Source: Lentisphaerota bacterium (lineage in GTDB: Bacteria; Verrucomicrobiota; Kiritimatiellia; UBA8416; JAIOPI01). From it: a stretch of DNA of 64,000 nucleotides. The notes beneath the pieces were generated by a model, which ran no database searches, had not been told where the DNA came from, and saw only the letters and a program-made list of their open reading frames with translations. This document shows, in pieces, positions 7,842 to 17,341 of the stretch (positions are counted from its first letter, which is position 1; every line of letters starts with the position of its first letter). The position numbers and the translations under genes were made by a program. Where the stretch lies: the NCBI GenBank assembly GCA_021413965.1, contig JAIOPI010000040.1, positions 1-64,000 on the forward strand, in the 5' to 3' direction.

Positions 7842-8963
7842 ATGGCGCTGAAAGTGTTACACACGTCGGACCTGCACATTGGCAAGAAGTTTGCCGGCTA
7901 CGACGATGGCGTGCGGGAAGCGCTCATTGAGGCGCGCTTCGCTTGCCTGTCCCGCCTTGTCCAGGAAGCCAATCGGCAGAAGTGCGATCTTTTCGTTATC
8001 GCGGGTGACCTGTTTGAGCGCCCTGACGTGCCGAAGAAGGACGTCCTGCGGGTTGCGCAGGCGCTTGCCGAATTCGAAGGACAACTCGTCGCCCTGCTAC
8101 CCGGCAACCATGATCACCTGTCCCCTGACGGTTCCGGTCCGTGGCAGCTCCTGCGCGAAAAGGGAGGGGACAACCTGCTGATCCTCGGGAAGCGCGAGCC
8201 GGTGAACTTGGTCGCGCACGGGTTGCCGGCGGTGCTGTACCCGTGCCCCTGCACCGCCAAGCATTCCCGCGAAAACGCCATCGGGTGGGTGCGTGACGCC
8301 GTGCCGGCCCCTGCCGTCCCGCATCACATCGGCGTCGGCCATGGCAGCTTGGAAGGGGTCTCGCCCGACTTCAACGGCGACTACTACCCCATGACCCGCG
8401 CCGAACTGGAAGCCTGCCCCGTCCAGCTCTGGTTGCTGGGGCACACTCACCTGCGCTACCCGGAGCAACCCGGGCCCGCCGATCAGATCTTCTATGCCGG
8501 AACCCCCGAGCCCGATGGCTTTGACTGCGACCACGCCGGCTCGGCCTGGATCCACGAACTGGGCGACGACGGTTCGTGCCGTGCCGTCCCGTTAACCACC
8601 GGCGAGTACCAGTACCGGCACGACGATGTCCACGTCCGCAGTGAGCGGGACCTCGAAGCCCTGAAGGAACGGTATGCCGCCGAGACCAACCGCAAGCTCC
8701 TGCTCAAGCTGAAGCTCACCGGCCGCGTGCCCGCCGAGGTGATCGCACGCCTGCCCGAAGTTCAGCAGGAAATCGAGAAGCTCGTGTTCTCGCTGAAGCT
8801 GGACGAGGCCGGCATGACCTGCCAGATCACGGCGCAGGATATCGATGCCACCTTCACGACGGGTTCGTTCCCGCACCGCCTGTTGCGCAAACTGGCGGAG
8901 CGCGAGGAGGATTTCGAGGCCCTTCAGGAGGCGCATCGCCTTATCATGGAGGTGAAGTCGTGA
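7842..8963 (+). CDS. sbcD: SbcD/Mre11-like metallophosphoesterase nuclease
   Basis: The start at 7842 is supported by GGAG seven bases upstream. The 373-aa protein shows the full calcineurin-like phosphoesterase set in order: LHTSDLHIG (D10, H12), GDLFERPDV, GNHDH, a GHGS motif, and GHTH. A C-terminal capping region of about 130 aa follows (LKERYAAETNRKLLLKLKLTG). Mre11/SbcD uses two metals to cut DNA ends and hairpins together with an SbcC/Rad50 ATPase. Its stop overlaps the next gene, the ATPase partner, by four bases, so the pair is coupled. Its placement in an accessory operon suggests an alternative, not housekeeping, complex. Confidence 0.88.
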   Translation: MALKVLHTSDLHIGKKFAGYDDGVREALIEARFACLSRLVQEANRQKCDLFVIAGDLFERPDVPKKDVLRVAQALAEFEGQLVALLPGNHDHLSPDGSGPWQLLREKGGDNLLILGKREPVNLVAHGLPAVLYPCPCTAKHSRENAIGWVRDAVPAPAVPHHIGVGHGSLEGVSPDFNGDYYPMTRAELEACPVQLWLLGHTHLRYPEQPGPADQIFYAGTPEPDGFDCDHAGSAWIHELGDDGSCRAVPLTTGEYQYRHDDVHVRSERDLEALKERYAAETNRKLLLKLKLTGRVPAEVIARLPEVQQEIEKLVFSLKLDEAGMTCQITAQDIDATFTTGSFPHRLLRKLAEREEDFEALQEAHRLIMEVKS

Positions 8964-11383
8964 AGCTCCTCGAAATCCACCTCTGCCCCTTCGCCGGGCT
9001 GGTCGACACCCGCGTTCGGTTTGATGAAAACCTCACCGTTGTGCAAGGCCCCAACGAAGCCGGAAAGTCCACCGTCTTACGGGCTCTGGACAGCGTCCTG
9101 TTCGTGCGCACGGACCTCACGCCCGCGAAGATGCGGGACTTCATCCGTCCCTTCCTGCCGGTGGGTGGCGGCGACACCATTGCCGTGGAGCTGCTCTTCT
9201 CCCATGGCGGCGCCGAATACCGCCTCCGCCGCCAGTGGGGCGGGGCGAAGGCCGCCGCCGAGCTGACGCTGCCCGATGGCAACCGGGTCACCGGCGAAGA
9301 TGCCATCACCACGCGCCTGGAGCCCATGCTGGTGGCGTCGGAGGCCACCTATCGATCCGTGCTGCTGGCCCGCCAATCGGGGCTGGCGCATACGCTGTCA
9401 TCCCTCAAGCAGGACGGCACCGGGGCCCTGCGGGAATTGAACGACATCCTGATGTCCGCCATCCAGGAAACCGATGGCGTTTCCATCGACACGTTCAAGG
9501 CCCGACTGGATGCCGAACACGCCGCGTATTTCAGTCACTGGGACGTTGCAAGGAATGGACCTGAAGGCGGACGCGGACTCCAGACCCCCTGGAAGAGGGA
9601 AGTCGGAACCATACTCGCCGCCTGGTACGCGAAGGAAAGCCGCAAACAGGCGTGGGAATCGGCTGTCGCCATGGAGAAGCAGGTGGACGCGGTCAACGCC
9701 AGGCTGGCCGACGTAGCCGCGACTTGCGCGGATCTTGATGTTTACGTGAAGGAGCACGCCGCCGCCGCCGCTTCCGTGCAGGAGCGCCGGACGCTCGAGG
9801 CACAGGCATCCTTGATGGGAGAGCAACTTGCGCGGCACAAGCAGGCCAACGCGGAGTGGCCGGTGCTGGAGCGGACGGTCGCGGAACTTGAAGGTAAGTG
9901 CGATGCCCTTGCACGGCAGATCGGGCAACTGACGGCCGAGGCTGAAGCAGCCCGGCGGGCCGAGGCGAACAAGGCCCTGGCTGAGAAGCTCGGCCGGGTC
10001 AATGCCCGGCAGGCGCAACTGGCCAAGGCGCAGGCTGCGCTTGCCGCGGTTCCCGCCCTCGGCAAGGCGATCGAGGACCTGTCGCGGATTTCCGCCGGCG
10101 TCCGGGATCTGCAAGCCAAGCTTTCCGCTGGGCGCCTGAAGGCCCGGTTCTCGGCGCGGGAGCCGCTGGCCGTGACGGTCCAGTGCGGCGCGGATGCCAC
10201 GCGCCCCGAGGATCTCGCGGCCGGTCAAACACTTTCCCTTGCCGCCGACGGCACACTGCGGATCGAGCATGTGCAGTGGACGCTCGAGGTGGAGTCCGGG
10301 ATGGGGAATTTTGCCGGAATCGTCGCGGAACTAGAAACCGGACGCCGGGCGCTGGCCGAACTGCCCAAGGCCCATGGCGTCGGGGATGAAGATGAGCTGC
10401 GGGCCCTGCACGCTGAAGGCGAGGAGGCCCGCCGGGCGGTGACCGTGGCCGAGAAGAACCTGGCCGACGAACTCGGCGGCATGGCGTACAAGGACCTGCA
10501 GGCCGCTGTTACCGCCGGCGGCGGCACGGTGCCGGTGCGCCCCCTCGCCGAACTCACGGCCGAGATGGCCACAGCCACGGCCCAGTTCGAAAACCTGCGC
10601 GCGGAGCAAGCCGCCAAGGCGGCCCGGGTTGCCGAGCTCAAACGGACGTACGGAGATGCTGACCGGTTGCTCGAGAAGGTTGGCGAGTTGATGTCGCAGC
10701 GCAAGGCGCTGGAACAGCAGCGCGCCGCGCTGCCGCCCCTGCCGGCCGGCGTTGCGGACCCCGCCGCATTCGCGGCCGAATACCAGGGCAAGGCCGCCGC
10801 GCTGCAGCGGGAGGAGGCGGCGCAGTCGCAGCTGGAGCTTGAGCGGGCCCGCATGCAGCTGCCGGAGGACTCCGCCGAGGACCTGCAGGCGCAGTTCCTC
10901 GAGGCGAACGAGGCGTTCGAGGCCGCGCAGCACAAGGGGCAGGTGCTCGCCCGCATCCGCCAGGCGGTGGCCGCGGTCGAGGCGACCGGAGCCGGCACGG
11001 ATCCCTATGCCGGTCTCAAGGCCGACGTCGAACGCTACGTCGCCCGCATGACCGGCAACCGTTACGCGCGCATCCACGTGACGGAGACCCTCCCGTCCGG
11101 TTTTGTCCGGGCGGATGGCAACGTCATCGGCGCCGACCTGCTCTCCACCGGCACAAAGGACGTCCTCGGCCTCGCCGTGCGCCTCGCCATGGCCCGCTAC
11201 TTCCTCGGCGACCAGGAGGGCTTCCTCGTGATGGACGAGCCGCTGGTGGACATGGACACGACCCGCCAGGTCGCCGCCGCGGAACTGCTGCGCGACTACG
11301 CCCGCGACCGGCAGGTGGTCGTGTTCACCTGCCACCCCGCCCATGCCGGACTGTTCGGGGGCGATACTGCGGAGATTTGTTGA
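8960..11383 (+). CDS. sbcC: SbcC/Rad50-like AAA ATPase, short form
   Basis: The GTG start lies inside the stop of the sbcD-like gene. Walker A is GPNEAGKST (30-38). A long region rich in Ala, Glu, Leu, Lys and Arg (about 200-700) is coiled coil, the signature is LSTGTKDVLGLAVRLAMARY, and Walker B is FLVMDEPLVDMD (about 755-766). At 807 aa it is well short of E. coli SbcC (over 1000). No CxxC zinc hook is visible at the middle of the coil, so apex dimerisation must differ or the coil is short. Function: ATP-driven clamp for the Mre11-like nuclease. Confidence 0.87.
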   Translation: MKLLEIHLCPFAGLVDTRVRFDENLTVVQGPNEAGKSTVLRALDSVLFVRTDLTPAKMRDFIRPFLPVGGGDTIAVELLFSHGGAEYRLRRQWGGAKAAAELTLPDGNRVTGEDAITTRLEPMLVASEATYRSVLLARQSGLAHTLSSLKQDGTGALRELNDILMSAIQETDGVSIDTFKARLDAEHAAYFSHWDVARNGPEGGRGLQTPWKREVGTILAAWYAKESRKQAWESAVAMEKQVDAVNARLADVAATCADLDVYVKEHAAAAASVQERRTLEAQASLMGEQLARHKQANAEWPVLERTVAELEGKCDALARQIGQLTAEAEAARRAEANKALAEKLGRVNARQAQLAKAQAALAAVPALGKAIEDLSRISAGVRDLQAKLSAGRLKARFSAREPLAVTVQCGADATRPEDLAAGQTLSLAADGTLRIEHVQWTLEVESGMGNFAGIVAELETGRRALAELPKAHGVGDEDELRALHAEGEEARRAVTVAEKNLADELGGMAYKDLQAAVTAGGGTVPVRPLAELTAEMATATAQFENLRAEQAAKAARVAELKRTYGDADRLLEKVGELMSQRKALEQQRAALPPLPAGVADPAAFAAEYQGKAAALQREEAAQSQLELERARMQLPEDSAEDLQAQFLEANEAFEAAQHKGQVLARIRQAVAAVEATGAGTDPYAGLKADVERYVARMTGNRYARIHVTETLPSGFVRADGNVIGADLLSTGTKDVLGLAVRLAMARYFLGDQEGFLVMDEPLVDMDTTRQVAAAELLRDYARDRQVVVFTCHPAHAGLFGGDTAEIC

Positions 11384-11538
11384 GACTACGCGCATCAGTC
11401 GTGATCGTTTGCCGCCCACAAGCCACGATTGCAACGCTTGGAGTACCAGAGGGAAATCTATGACGGATGAATGGCCGCAGCAGGCGTTGAGCCAACGAGT
11501 GGAGTCTAGCTTCGTGCGCTAACCGGGAGGTCGCCCAC

Positions 11539-14376
11539 ATGAGTATCACGGACATTCTTGCGCAGATAAGTCAGGATCAGGCCAATGCAGGCTTGATCGC
11601 GATGGCCATCCGAAAACTTGCGGCAACCAAAGTGTTGTGGGGGGGGCAGTCTCTCGCCTACGAGGATCGCAATGATCTTGAAAGAATTTCTCAGTGGCTT
11701 GCGGCGGCTGCCCCGGATGAAGTCCAGAAGCGGTGCCAGGACGTCTGCCTGTATTTGGAGGATCACCAGGTTGTCCTGCCAGACCACAGCTCCCCGGCCG
11801 AAACAACAAGGCTTCTGGTTTCACACGTACTCCGCAACCTGATCACCGCACAGGTCATGGCCATTATGCAACAGGATCGGGCTGAGTGGTTCAGCCGCAA
11901 TAACGTTCCACACGTCGAGGGACTGCCCGGTGATCCGGGCCCCAGCAGGTGGTATCCGGCCTACGAAGAAAAGATGCGCCAAAACGGTCTATGCGAGGCC
12001 GTGGTTGAGCAAGTGCGCCAAGATAGCTGGAGAATCATCAACGGCCATCATCCCCCCTCGCGTGCGGATATCAGAAACAAGGGGCTGGTAATCGGATTCG
12101 TCCAATCGGGGAAGACGGCAAGCATGGCCGGCGTGATTTCAATGGCGGCAGATGCCGGATACAACATGTTCATCATTCTTTCGGGGACAAAGGAGAATCT
12201 TAGGAGACAGACCCAGGTGCGGCTGCGGAGAGACTTGACAACACCCGGGCTCGGGCTGGTGATGCATGCATTGACGAAAGACAATGAGCCGGGCCTTGAC
12301 GTAAAGAGCAATACGCTCGAGCACTATGCAGGCGCCGTCCTCGTTCCAGGCGGCAAGTGTTTCGGCGTTGTTCTGAAGTACGGCGCCAATCTGCGCGCGC
12401 TGCGCAAGTGGCTGCACAGTGCAGGAGCAAATCGGAGTCGCATCGCGTTACTCCTCATCGATGACGAAGCCGACCAGGCTACGCCGAACGGGCGGGTGCA
12501 GAATCCGGAAGAGGATCCCGATCCAGACATGCGACCTTCTACTATCAACGAGCTGATCCGTGACATTCTGAACGGGACGGAAAATTCCGAACCAGTTCCA
12601 AACGGCGGAATCGGAGGGCGTGCAGCTTACCTTGCCTACACGGCCACACCGTTTGCAACATTGTTGAACGAAACCGGACCCAACACGCTCTATCCTGATG
12701 ATCTTGTCTGGCATCTGCCACGACCTTTGGATTACATCGGAGCCTTGGAGATCTGCGGCAATCCAGAGGCCCCCGGTGCCCACGGCCTGGATATGCTCCG
12801 TTGTATCACGGATGACGAGGCGGCGCTCATTCGGCGGCATCCAGAGCAGATCACCGATGCGGCCATTCAGACGCCTGCCCTCATGAATGCCGTCGTCTGG
12901 TTTCTCATCGCGAGCGCCGAATTCCGGCTGAGGAGCCGGGGCGGCGGCAAACACAACCCCAACACCACCATGTTGCTGCATCCGCATCACCTGACAAACA
13001 GGCACCAGCTGATCGAGAACCTCGTGAACGTGGTTGTCGAAAAGCTGCGAGCGGACAACGCCCTCCTTCAAGGCCTCGTACACACTGTGTATGAGGAGGA
13101 GCGCGGTCGTATTGCGGCCGCTGATTTGCTAAGCGTCAGACCCGACTACACAGCACCGCTCGACGCATGCGGTCAGATGAATGACGAACATGCAATCTGG
13201 GATGAAATCCAGAACTTCTTTCCCTTGGGCCGAGTCAGCACGGATGGGAATCCAATATTCCGCGTCGTAGTCGACAATAGCACGAGAGATGACGCCGTAA
13301 GGTTACGCTATCCGCCTGAGGATGAGCTCGCAGCCCCAGCCGCAGCCTTGGTTCAGATCGTCATCGGAGGAAGCACACTCGCACGAGGACTCACCCTTCA
13401 GAATCTCGTGTCCTGCTACTTCTGCAGGCCCAGCGGTCAGATGGATTCCCTTCTGCAGATGGGGCGCTGGTATGGATTTCGACACGGGTACGAAGATCTG
13501 CCCCGCATTTGGTTGAGTGATGCGGCGCGAGACCTGTTCGTGGAAGGCGCACTTGTTGAGAGCGAGGTCTATGAGCAAGTGCATCGTCACTACGTGAGCG
13601 GACATTTCACACCTGCCGAATTCGGCGTCTGCCTGCGCAGCAACCCGGGTGGCGTCAAGTTGACTGCCAGAATGAGAGCGGCTACCCAGGTCGGGCTGGA
13701 CTACAGCGGTGAGCGCGCGCAGACAATCGTTTTCAACTCCGATGCAAATTGGCTGCGCGGCAACTGGGATGCTGGCGAGCGATTGATTGGTCGTATAAGG
13801 GAATGCGGTATGGTCGCTGAGGCTGCGGGTGAAAACCGGATCTATCGTAACGTTCCGGTGGCCTGCATTCTCGACTTTCTTCGTCAGTACGAGTCGGTGG
13901 AGAGTGCCGTGCGATTCGATTCAGCGTGGCAGCGGCAGTTTATCGAGGAGCAGCGTGAGGCGCTTGGCACGTGGGCGGTGGTTGTCAAGTCGGGCGAAGC
14001 AAGTCAAGGCGAGTTCAGCGGCGAGCCCCTTCACTTGGTGAGGCGCTCACGGCTGAGCGGGGGTGGATTGATCAATATCAAGTCCCTCATGGGGCCCGAG
14101 GATACCCTCGCGGACCGGCCGGATCTCAACTCAGGCGGAGGGCACCTTGCCGACAGGATGCGACTTCGCTTTGATCATGACCTGGGGCCGTTGCTTGTGC
14201 TCTATCCGATCGACCAAAACTCCCGAGCCACCGAAGGAGGCTCGCGTGTCAACCTCGATGCTCCGCATCATGTCTTGGGGGCGGCGCTTGTGTATACAGG
14301 TGCAGGCATGGGCCATGGATACGGGGCTGGGCGAATTGTCCAAGTGCGGATGAGCGCGCAGCAGGAGGATGAATAG
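11539..14376 (+). CDS. Z1-domain superfamily 2 helicase-like protein
   Basis: A 945-aa protein with GGGAGG seven bases before the ATG. The Z1 hallmarks are visible: Walker A variant GFVQSGKT (about 186-193) followed by 'ILSGTKENLRRQT', an ILLIDDEADQA-type Walker B near 303-311, a 'YTATPFA' motif, and helicase C-terminal motifs 'GGSTLARGLTLQNL' and 'QMGRWYGFR'. Z1 proteins are known from restriction-like systems that also encode MutL/MORC-type ATPases and DUF4420 proteins, which follow here directly. The next gene starts one base after this stop. It is probably the DNA-translocating component of the complex. Confidence 0.9.
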   Translation: MSITDILAQISQDQANAGLIAMAIRKLAATKVLWGGQSLAYEDRNDLERISQWLAAAAPDEVQKRCQDVCLYLEDHQVVLPDHSSPAETTRLLVSHVLRNLITAQVMAIMQQDRAEWFSRNNVPHVEGLPGDPGPSRWYPAYEEKMRQNGLCEAVVEQVRQDSWRIINGHHPPSRADIRNKGLVIGFVQSGKTASMAGVISMAADAGYNMFIILSGTKENLRRQTQVRLRRDLTTPGLGLVMHALTKDNEPGLDVKSNTLEHYAGAVLVPGGKCFGVVLKYGANLRALRKWLHSAGANRSRIALLLIDDEADQATPNGRVQNPEEDPDPDMRPSTINELIRDILNGTENSEPVPNGGIGGRAAYLAYTATPFATLLNETGPNTLYPDDLVWHLPRPLDYIGALEICGNPEAPGAHGLDMLRCITDDEAALIRRHPEQITDAAIQTPALMNAVVWFLIASAEFRLRSRGGGKHNPNTTMLLHPHHLTNRHQLIENLVNVVVEKLRADNALLQGLVHTVYEEERGRIAAADLLSVRPDYTAPLDACGQMNDEHAIWDEIQNFFPLGRVSTDGNPIFRVVVDNSTRDDAVRLRYPPEDELAAPAAALVQIVIGGSTLARGLTLQNLVSCYFCRPSGQMDSLLQMGRWYGFRHGYEDLPRIWLSDAARDLFVEGALVESEVYEQVHRHYVSGHFTPAEFGVCLRSNPGGVKLTARMRAATQVGLDYSGERAQTIVFNSDANWLRGNWDAGERLIGRIRECGMVAEAAGENRIYRNVPVACILDFLRQYESVESAVRFDSAWQRQFIEEQREALGTWAVVVKSGEASQGEFSGEPLHLVRRSRLSGGGLINIKSLMGPEDTLADRPDLNSGGGHLADRMRLRFDHDLGPLLVLYPIDQNSRATEGGSRVNLDAPHHVLGAALVYTGAGMGHGYGAGRIVQVRMSAQQEDE

Positions 14377-15303
14377 GTGGATGCCAGACAGACAGTGGAG
14401 TTCCTGCTTGACCGGTGGTGTACTGGGCCGGAGCAAGCCCTGAAGACGTGGCCCGTTCCGGACGGCACTCGCTGTGCGGCGTGTCTCCACGAAGGTAGGT
14501 ACGGTATCCTTCTGCATTCCCGGCCAGGGGCGGTGCACGGACTCCGGCGTGGAAGACTGCGGATGGACGGCTTCACTGTCGATGCCGGCGGCGGCATGGC
14601 CCAACCTGTCATCCTTGTGACCTGCGCAGACCGGGGACTGCTCAAGGCCATGCTATGGTTGTGCTACGAACTGATCTGCATGCAGGGGATGGACGGGCTC
14701 TGGAGCGCGGAGGTTGTTGCCGAGCATATAAAGGCATGGGGTGAGTTGCTTCGTACGGGCCGTGATATTACCGCGGTGGGCCTTGCCGGAGAACTCCTGG
14801 TGATGCATGACTTGGTTGCGGCCCATGGCCAACATGCGTGGGACTGGTGGGTTGGCCCTCGAGGGGGCGTGCATGACGTGGTGGCGCCGGAATTCTGTAT
14901 TGAAGTCAAGACAACGGCAAAACGCCACGGATGGCAGGTGACCATGCACAACTTGCACCAAGCCATTCCGGCGGGCGGTTTGCCGCTCTTTGTTGACTGC
15001 GTGCGGCTTGAGTCTGTTCATCAGGGCGGCTTCTGTCTCAAAGATCTGACAGCCGGTGTGCCCGCAGGGCTCATGCCGGAGGCGGAAGTGGAAAGGTTGT
15101 CGGCCTCGGGGGAAATGGAGGGCGTCCGATTCAGGTTCCTAGAGGCCCGGAGGTTCACAGTTGACCACTGCTTTCCCCGGATCGGTGCCGATCATTTTGT
15201 GGCCGGATCCCTGCCGCCCCGCGTGCTGTCGATCGAATACGTTGTGGATCTCGGCGGTGTTCCGAGTGCCGCAAGAAGCCTCGGCTCTTTCGGAAAGGAG
15301 TAG
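14377..15303 (+). CDS. DUF4420-type PD-(D/E)XK motif protein
   Basis: The GTG at 14377 directly follows the TAG of the Z1 gene and has AGGAGG eight bases upstream. Around residues 164-180 'GVHDVVAPEFCIEVKTT' gives an H-D ... E-V-K arrangement, the PD-(D/E)XK nuclease core, and it matches the layout of DUF4420 proteins that accompany Z1 helicases. The family is regarded as the nuclease-like subunit of these systems. The gene is the second of a five-gene operon. The length (308 aa) is normal for the family. Cleavage activity is inferred from the motif only. Confidence 0.82.
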   Translation: MDARQTVEFLLDRWCTGPEQALKTWPVPDGTRCAACLHEGRYGILLHSRPGAVHGLRRGRLRMDGFTVDAGGGMAQPVILVTCADRGLLKAMLWLCYELICMQGMDGLWSAEVVAEHIKAWGELLRTGRDITAVGLAGELLVMHDLVAAHGQHAWDWWVGPRGGVHDVVAPEFCIEVKTTAKRHGWQVTMHNLHQAIPAGGLPLFVDCVRLESVHQGGFCLKDLTAGVPAGLMPEAEVERLSASGEMEGVRFRFLEARRFTVDHCFPRIGADHFVAGSLPPRVLSIEYVVDLGGVPSAARSLGSFGKE

Positions 15304-15308
15304 TGCAG

Positions 15309-17333
15309 GTGCCACTACACTGTCACGCCGTCCTTGGCGGATACAACCCTCCGCACGCATCGCTTGTTTTGAAGGTGCTCCCGCACCCCGCCGGCATGAC
15401 ACTTGTCGACCTCATGGTTCGTGAACTCATCCAGAATTCAGTGGACGCGGGACTGGACGGACAGAAAGTACTGGTAAGATTCGATGTGTTTCCTCCAGAA
15501 GAGGTCGTGAGGCGCGCGTGGCGAGACATGCTCGGCGAAACAACTGTCGGCAAATGGGTGAAGGACCGTTTGGTTGCAGATGATTGGGTTCTCTTGCGGG
15601 TGATTGATAGCGGCACAACCGGGTTGAACGGTCCCGTCAACGCCTATGAGGCACCAGCAGGCGATTCCCCGCGGTTCCAACGCTTGGCGTTCCGTTTCGG
15701 GTCCCCCCAGGAAAACCCCACAGCCGGCGGTTCTTGGGGCCTTGGCGGCAAGACAGTGGTTTTTCGTTTGGCGGATGAACTGGGCTTGGTGGCGTATTAT
15801 TCAAGGCCGGCATCCGGTGAGGAAAGCCGACTTGTTGTCGTACACTGTTTTGATCACGGTGGGGCAAAAACTGAGATTGAGCGCGAGTGTGCTTTTGGCT
15901 TCGCATGGTGGGGCCGGAAGTTCCGAGATAGCGATGTTCAGGGAGTGACCGGAGCTGAAGCGGATGCAATAGCCGAGGCGATGGGTTTCGAGACTGTCGC
16001 AGACCCTTTGTGGCGGGGGACGCAGATCCTGATCCCGCTCCCGCCCTCCGCGGTGAACGACTTGCTGCCACCGGCAGAAGAGGCGGAGGGCGGCCGTCCG
16101 CCTTCTTCATGGAGTAATGCCAAGCTTCGCGAATTGGCGGAGTCTTTGCACGCATCAGCGCTGCGTTGGTGGTGGCCGAGACTTACAGGGCGCGTCGCCG
16201 GAGAAGTACTCTCTGGCTCTGATTTGCGGGTTGTTGTCAGGAATCATGATTCCGAAACAGGGGGGTACCGCGACGACCTGTTGGCGGATCCCAGAAGGCA
16301 TGTCCTGTATGCGGCCTTTTCCGCTCTGTATCGGCGATCATTTGAGACTCCAGAGGGTGATGCAGAAACAGCAAGGCGCAACATCCGTGGAACTCGCTAC
16401 GGCTCATATCTTCTCGGATATCTGTGCACTCAGCATCTCGATCAACACGACCCTGCCGCTGAAATCCTGAGAGGCCCGGAACGAATCAGGATCGGAGTCC
16501 CGGAAGATCAGTGGGCTGTCGCCATGATGCGAAACACCGGCATGGTTGCGGGGTACAGCCTTGGCGGGGTCGTGAGAGATGTAATTGGTGATCTGACCGC
16601 ATCTCTGAACGACGGAGACTGCGCGCTGGCAGTGGCCAGGGTCGCCGGTCATTCCACGGTCTCTTCAGATAAGACCAAGCACAACGCCGGTGAGAGGGAC
16701 TACTCCCTTGAGGAGGTGTTTCGATTGGCCGAAAACGCTTCTCACAGCGAGTGGTCCTATGCCCTTCTGGCTGACAGACGCGCGGTGATCGGGCCGTGGC
16801 TCCCCACATTTCTGCGGCAGTTTGTTAGCGAGGTGAAGAGTGTGCTCAACCCGCCGATAATCCCTGCGGAAAATGAAGTCGGCGACGGGCTTATCTCCAT
16901 GATGGCCTCTCTTTCCCACAAGCTTGGGGCGGCGTTCCTGCCCGAAGGCCTCGGGCCTGGGCCGGATGGAGGAGGCGGCGGAGGAGGCGGCGGAGGAGGC
17001 GGCGGAGGAGGCGGCGGAGGAGGCGGCCGGCACCCCCGAGCAAGTCTGCAGTCTCTCGAGGCGACCGAACAAGCGGGCACCTATAGGATTGTCGTCAAGG
17101 TCGCTGGCGGTTCTGCAACAGTCAGAGTGGCTATCTGTGTCGTTGATGAATGCGGGCACCGTGTCAATACGGATGAGTGGGGTATTAATTCGGACGAACC
17201 GTATCCCGTTCATGTCGAGGAAGGGCCTGCGGGGAATGTCGCGGAGTTCCCTGGTGATGGTGTCCACGAAGCTGTCTGCCGAGTTGCTGGAGAATGGGTT
17301 CTTGACGTAATGGTGGTGCCGTCGGCGGCGTAA
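15309..17333 (+). CDS. MutL/MORC-like GHKL ATPase
   Basis: The GTG at 15309 is preferred over the GTG at 15303, since GGAAAGGAG is then nine bases away. The GHKL motifs are complete: N box VRELIQNSVDAG (about 37-48), G1 DSGTTG (about 100-105) and G2 GSWGLGGKT (about 141-149). The rest (150-550) is unassigned and is followed by a 20-glycine linker and a small beta-rich C-terminal domain (about 575-674). GHKL proteins act as ATP-gated clamps. In Z1/DUF4420 operons this subunit is the MORC-like ATPase proposed to load or gate the nuclease. Third gene of the operon. Confidence 0.88.
   Translation: MPLHCHAVLGGYNPPHASLVLKVLPHPAGMTLVDLMVRELIQNSVDAGLDGQKVLVRFDVFPPEEVVRRAWRDMLGETTVGKWVKDRLVADDWVLLRVIDSGTTGLNGPVNAYEAPAGDSPRFQRLAFRFGSPQENPTAGGSWGLGGKTVVFRLADELGLVAYYSRPASGEESRLVVVHCFDHGGAKTEIERECAFGFAWWGRKFRDSDVQGVTGAEADAIAEAMGFETVADPLWRGTQILIPLPPSAVNDLLPPAEEAEGGRPPSSWSNAKLRELAESLHASALRWWWPRLTGRVAGEVLSGSDLRVVVRNHDSETGGYRDDLLADPRRHVLYAAFSALYRRSFETPEGDAETARRNIRGTRYGSYLLGYLCTQHLDQHDPAAEILRGPERIRIGVPEDQWAVAMMRNTGMVAGYSLGGVVRDVIGDLTASLNDGDCALAVARVAGHSTVSSDKTKHNAGERDYSLEEVFRLAENASHSEWSYALLADRRAVIGPWLPTFLRQFVSEVKSVLNPPIIPAENEVGDGLISMMASLSHKLGAAFLPEGLGPGPDGGGGGGGGGGGGGGGGGGGGRHPRASLQSLEATEQAGTYRIVVKVAGGSATVRVAICVVDECGHRVNTDEWGINSDEPYPVHVEEGPAGNVAEFPGDGVHEAVCRVAGEWVLDVMVVPSAA
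16968..17027 (+). repeat. five tandem copies of a 12-bp unit coding for glycine
   Basis: The unit GGAGGAGGCGGC is repeated five times without a mismatch and encodes twenty consecutive glycines in the GHKL ATPase. Such perfect 12-bp repeats are prone to slippage in units of four codons, which would change linker length without a frameshift. The linker separates the ATPase body from a C-terminal domain. Confidence 0.9.
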
Positions 17334-17341
17334 TTGATGCT

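Noticed and set aside
8960..11383. A zinc hook in the SbcC-like coiled coil
   Set aside because: No CxxC motif is found in the central coil; the few cysteines are isolated.
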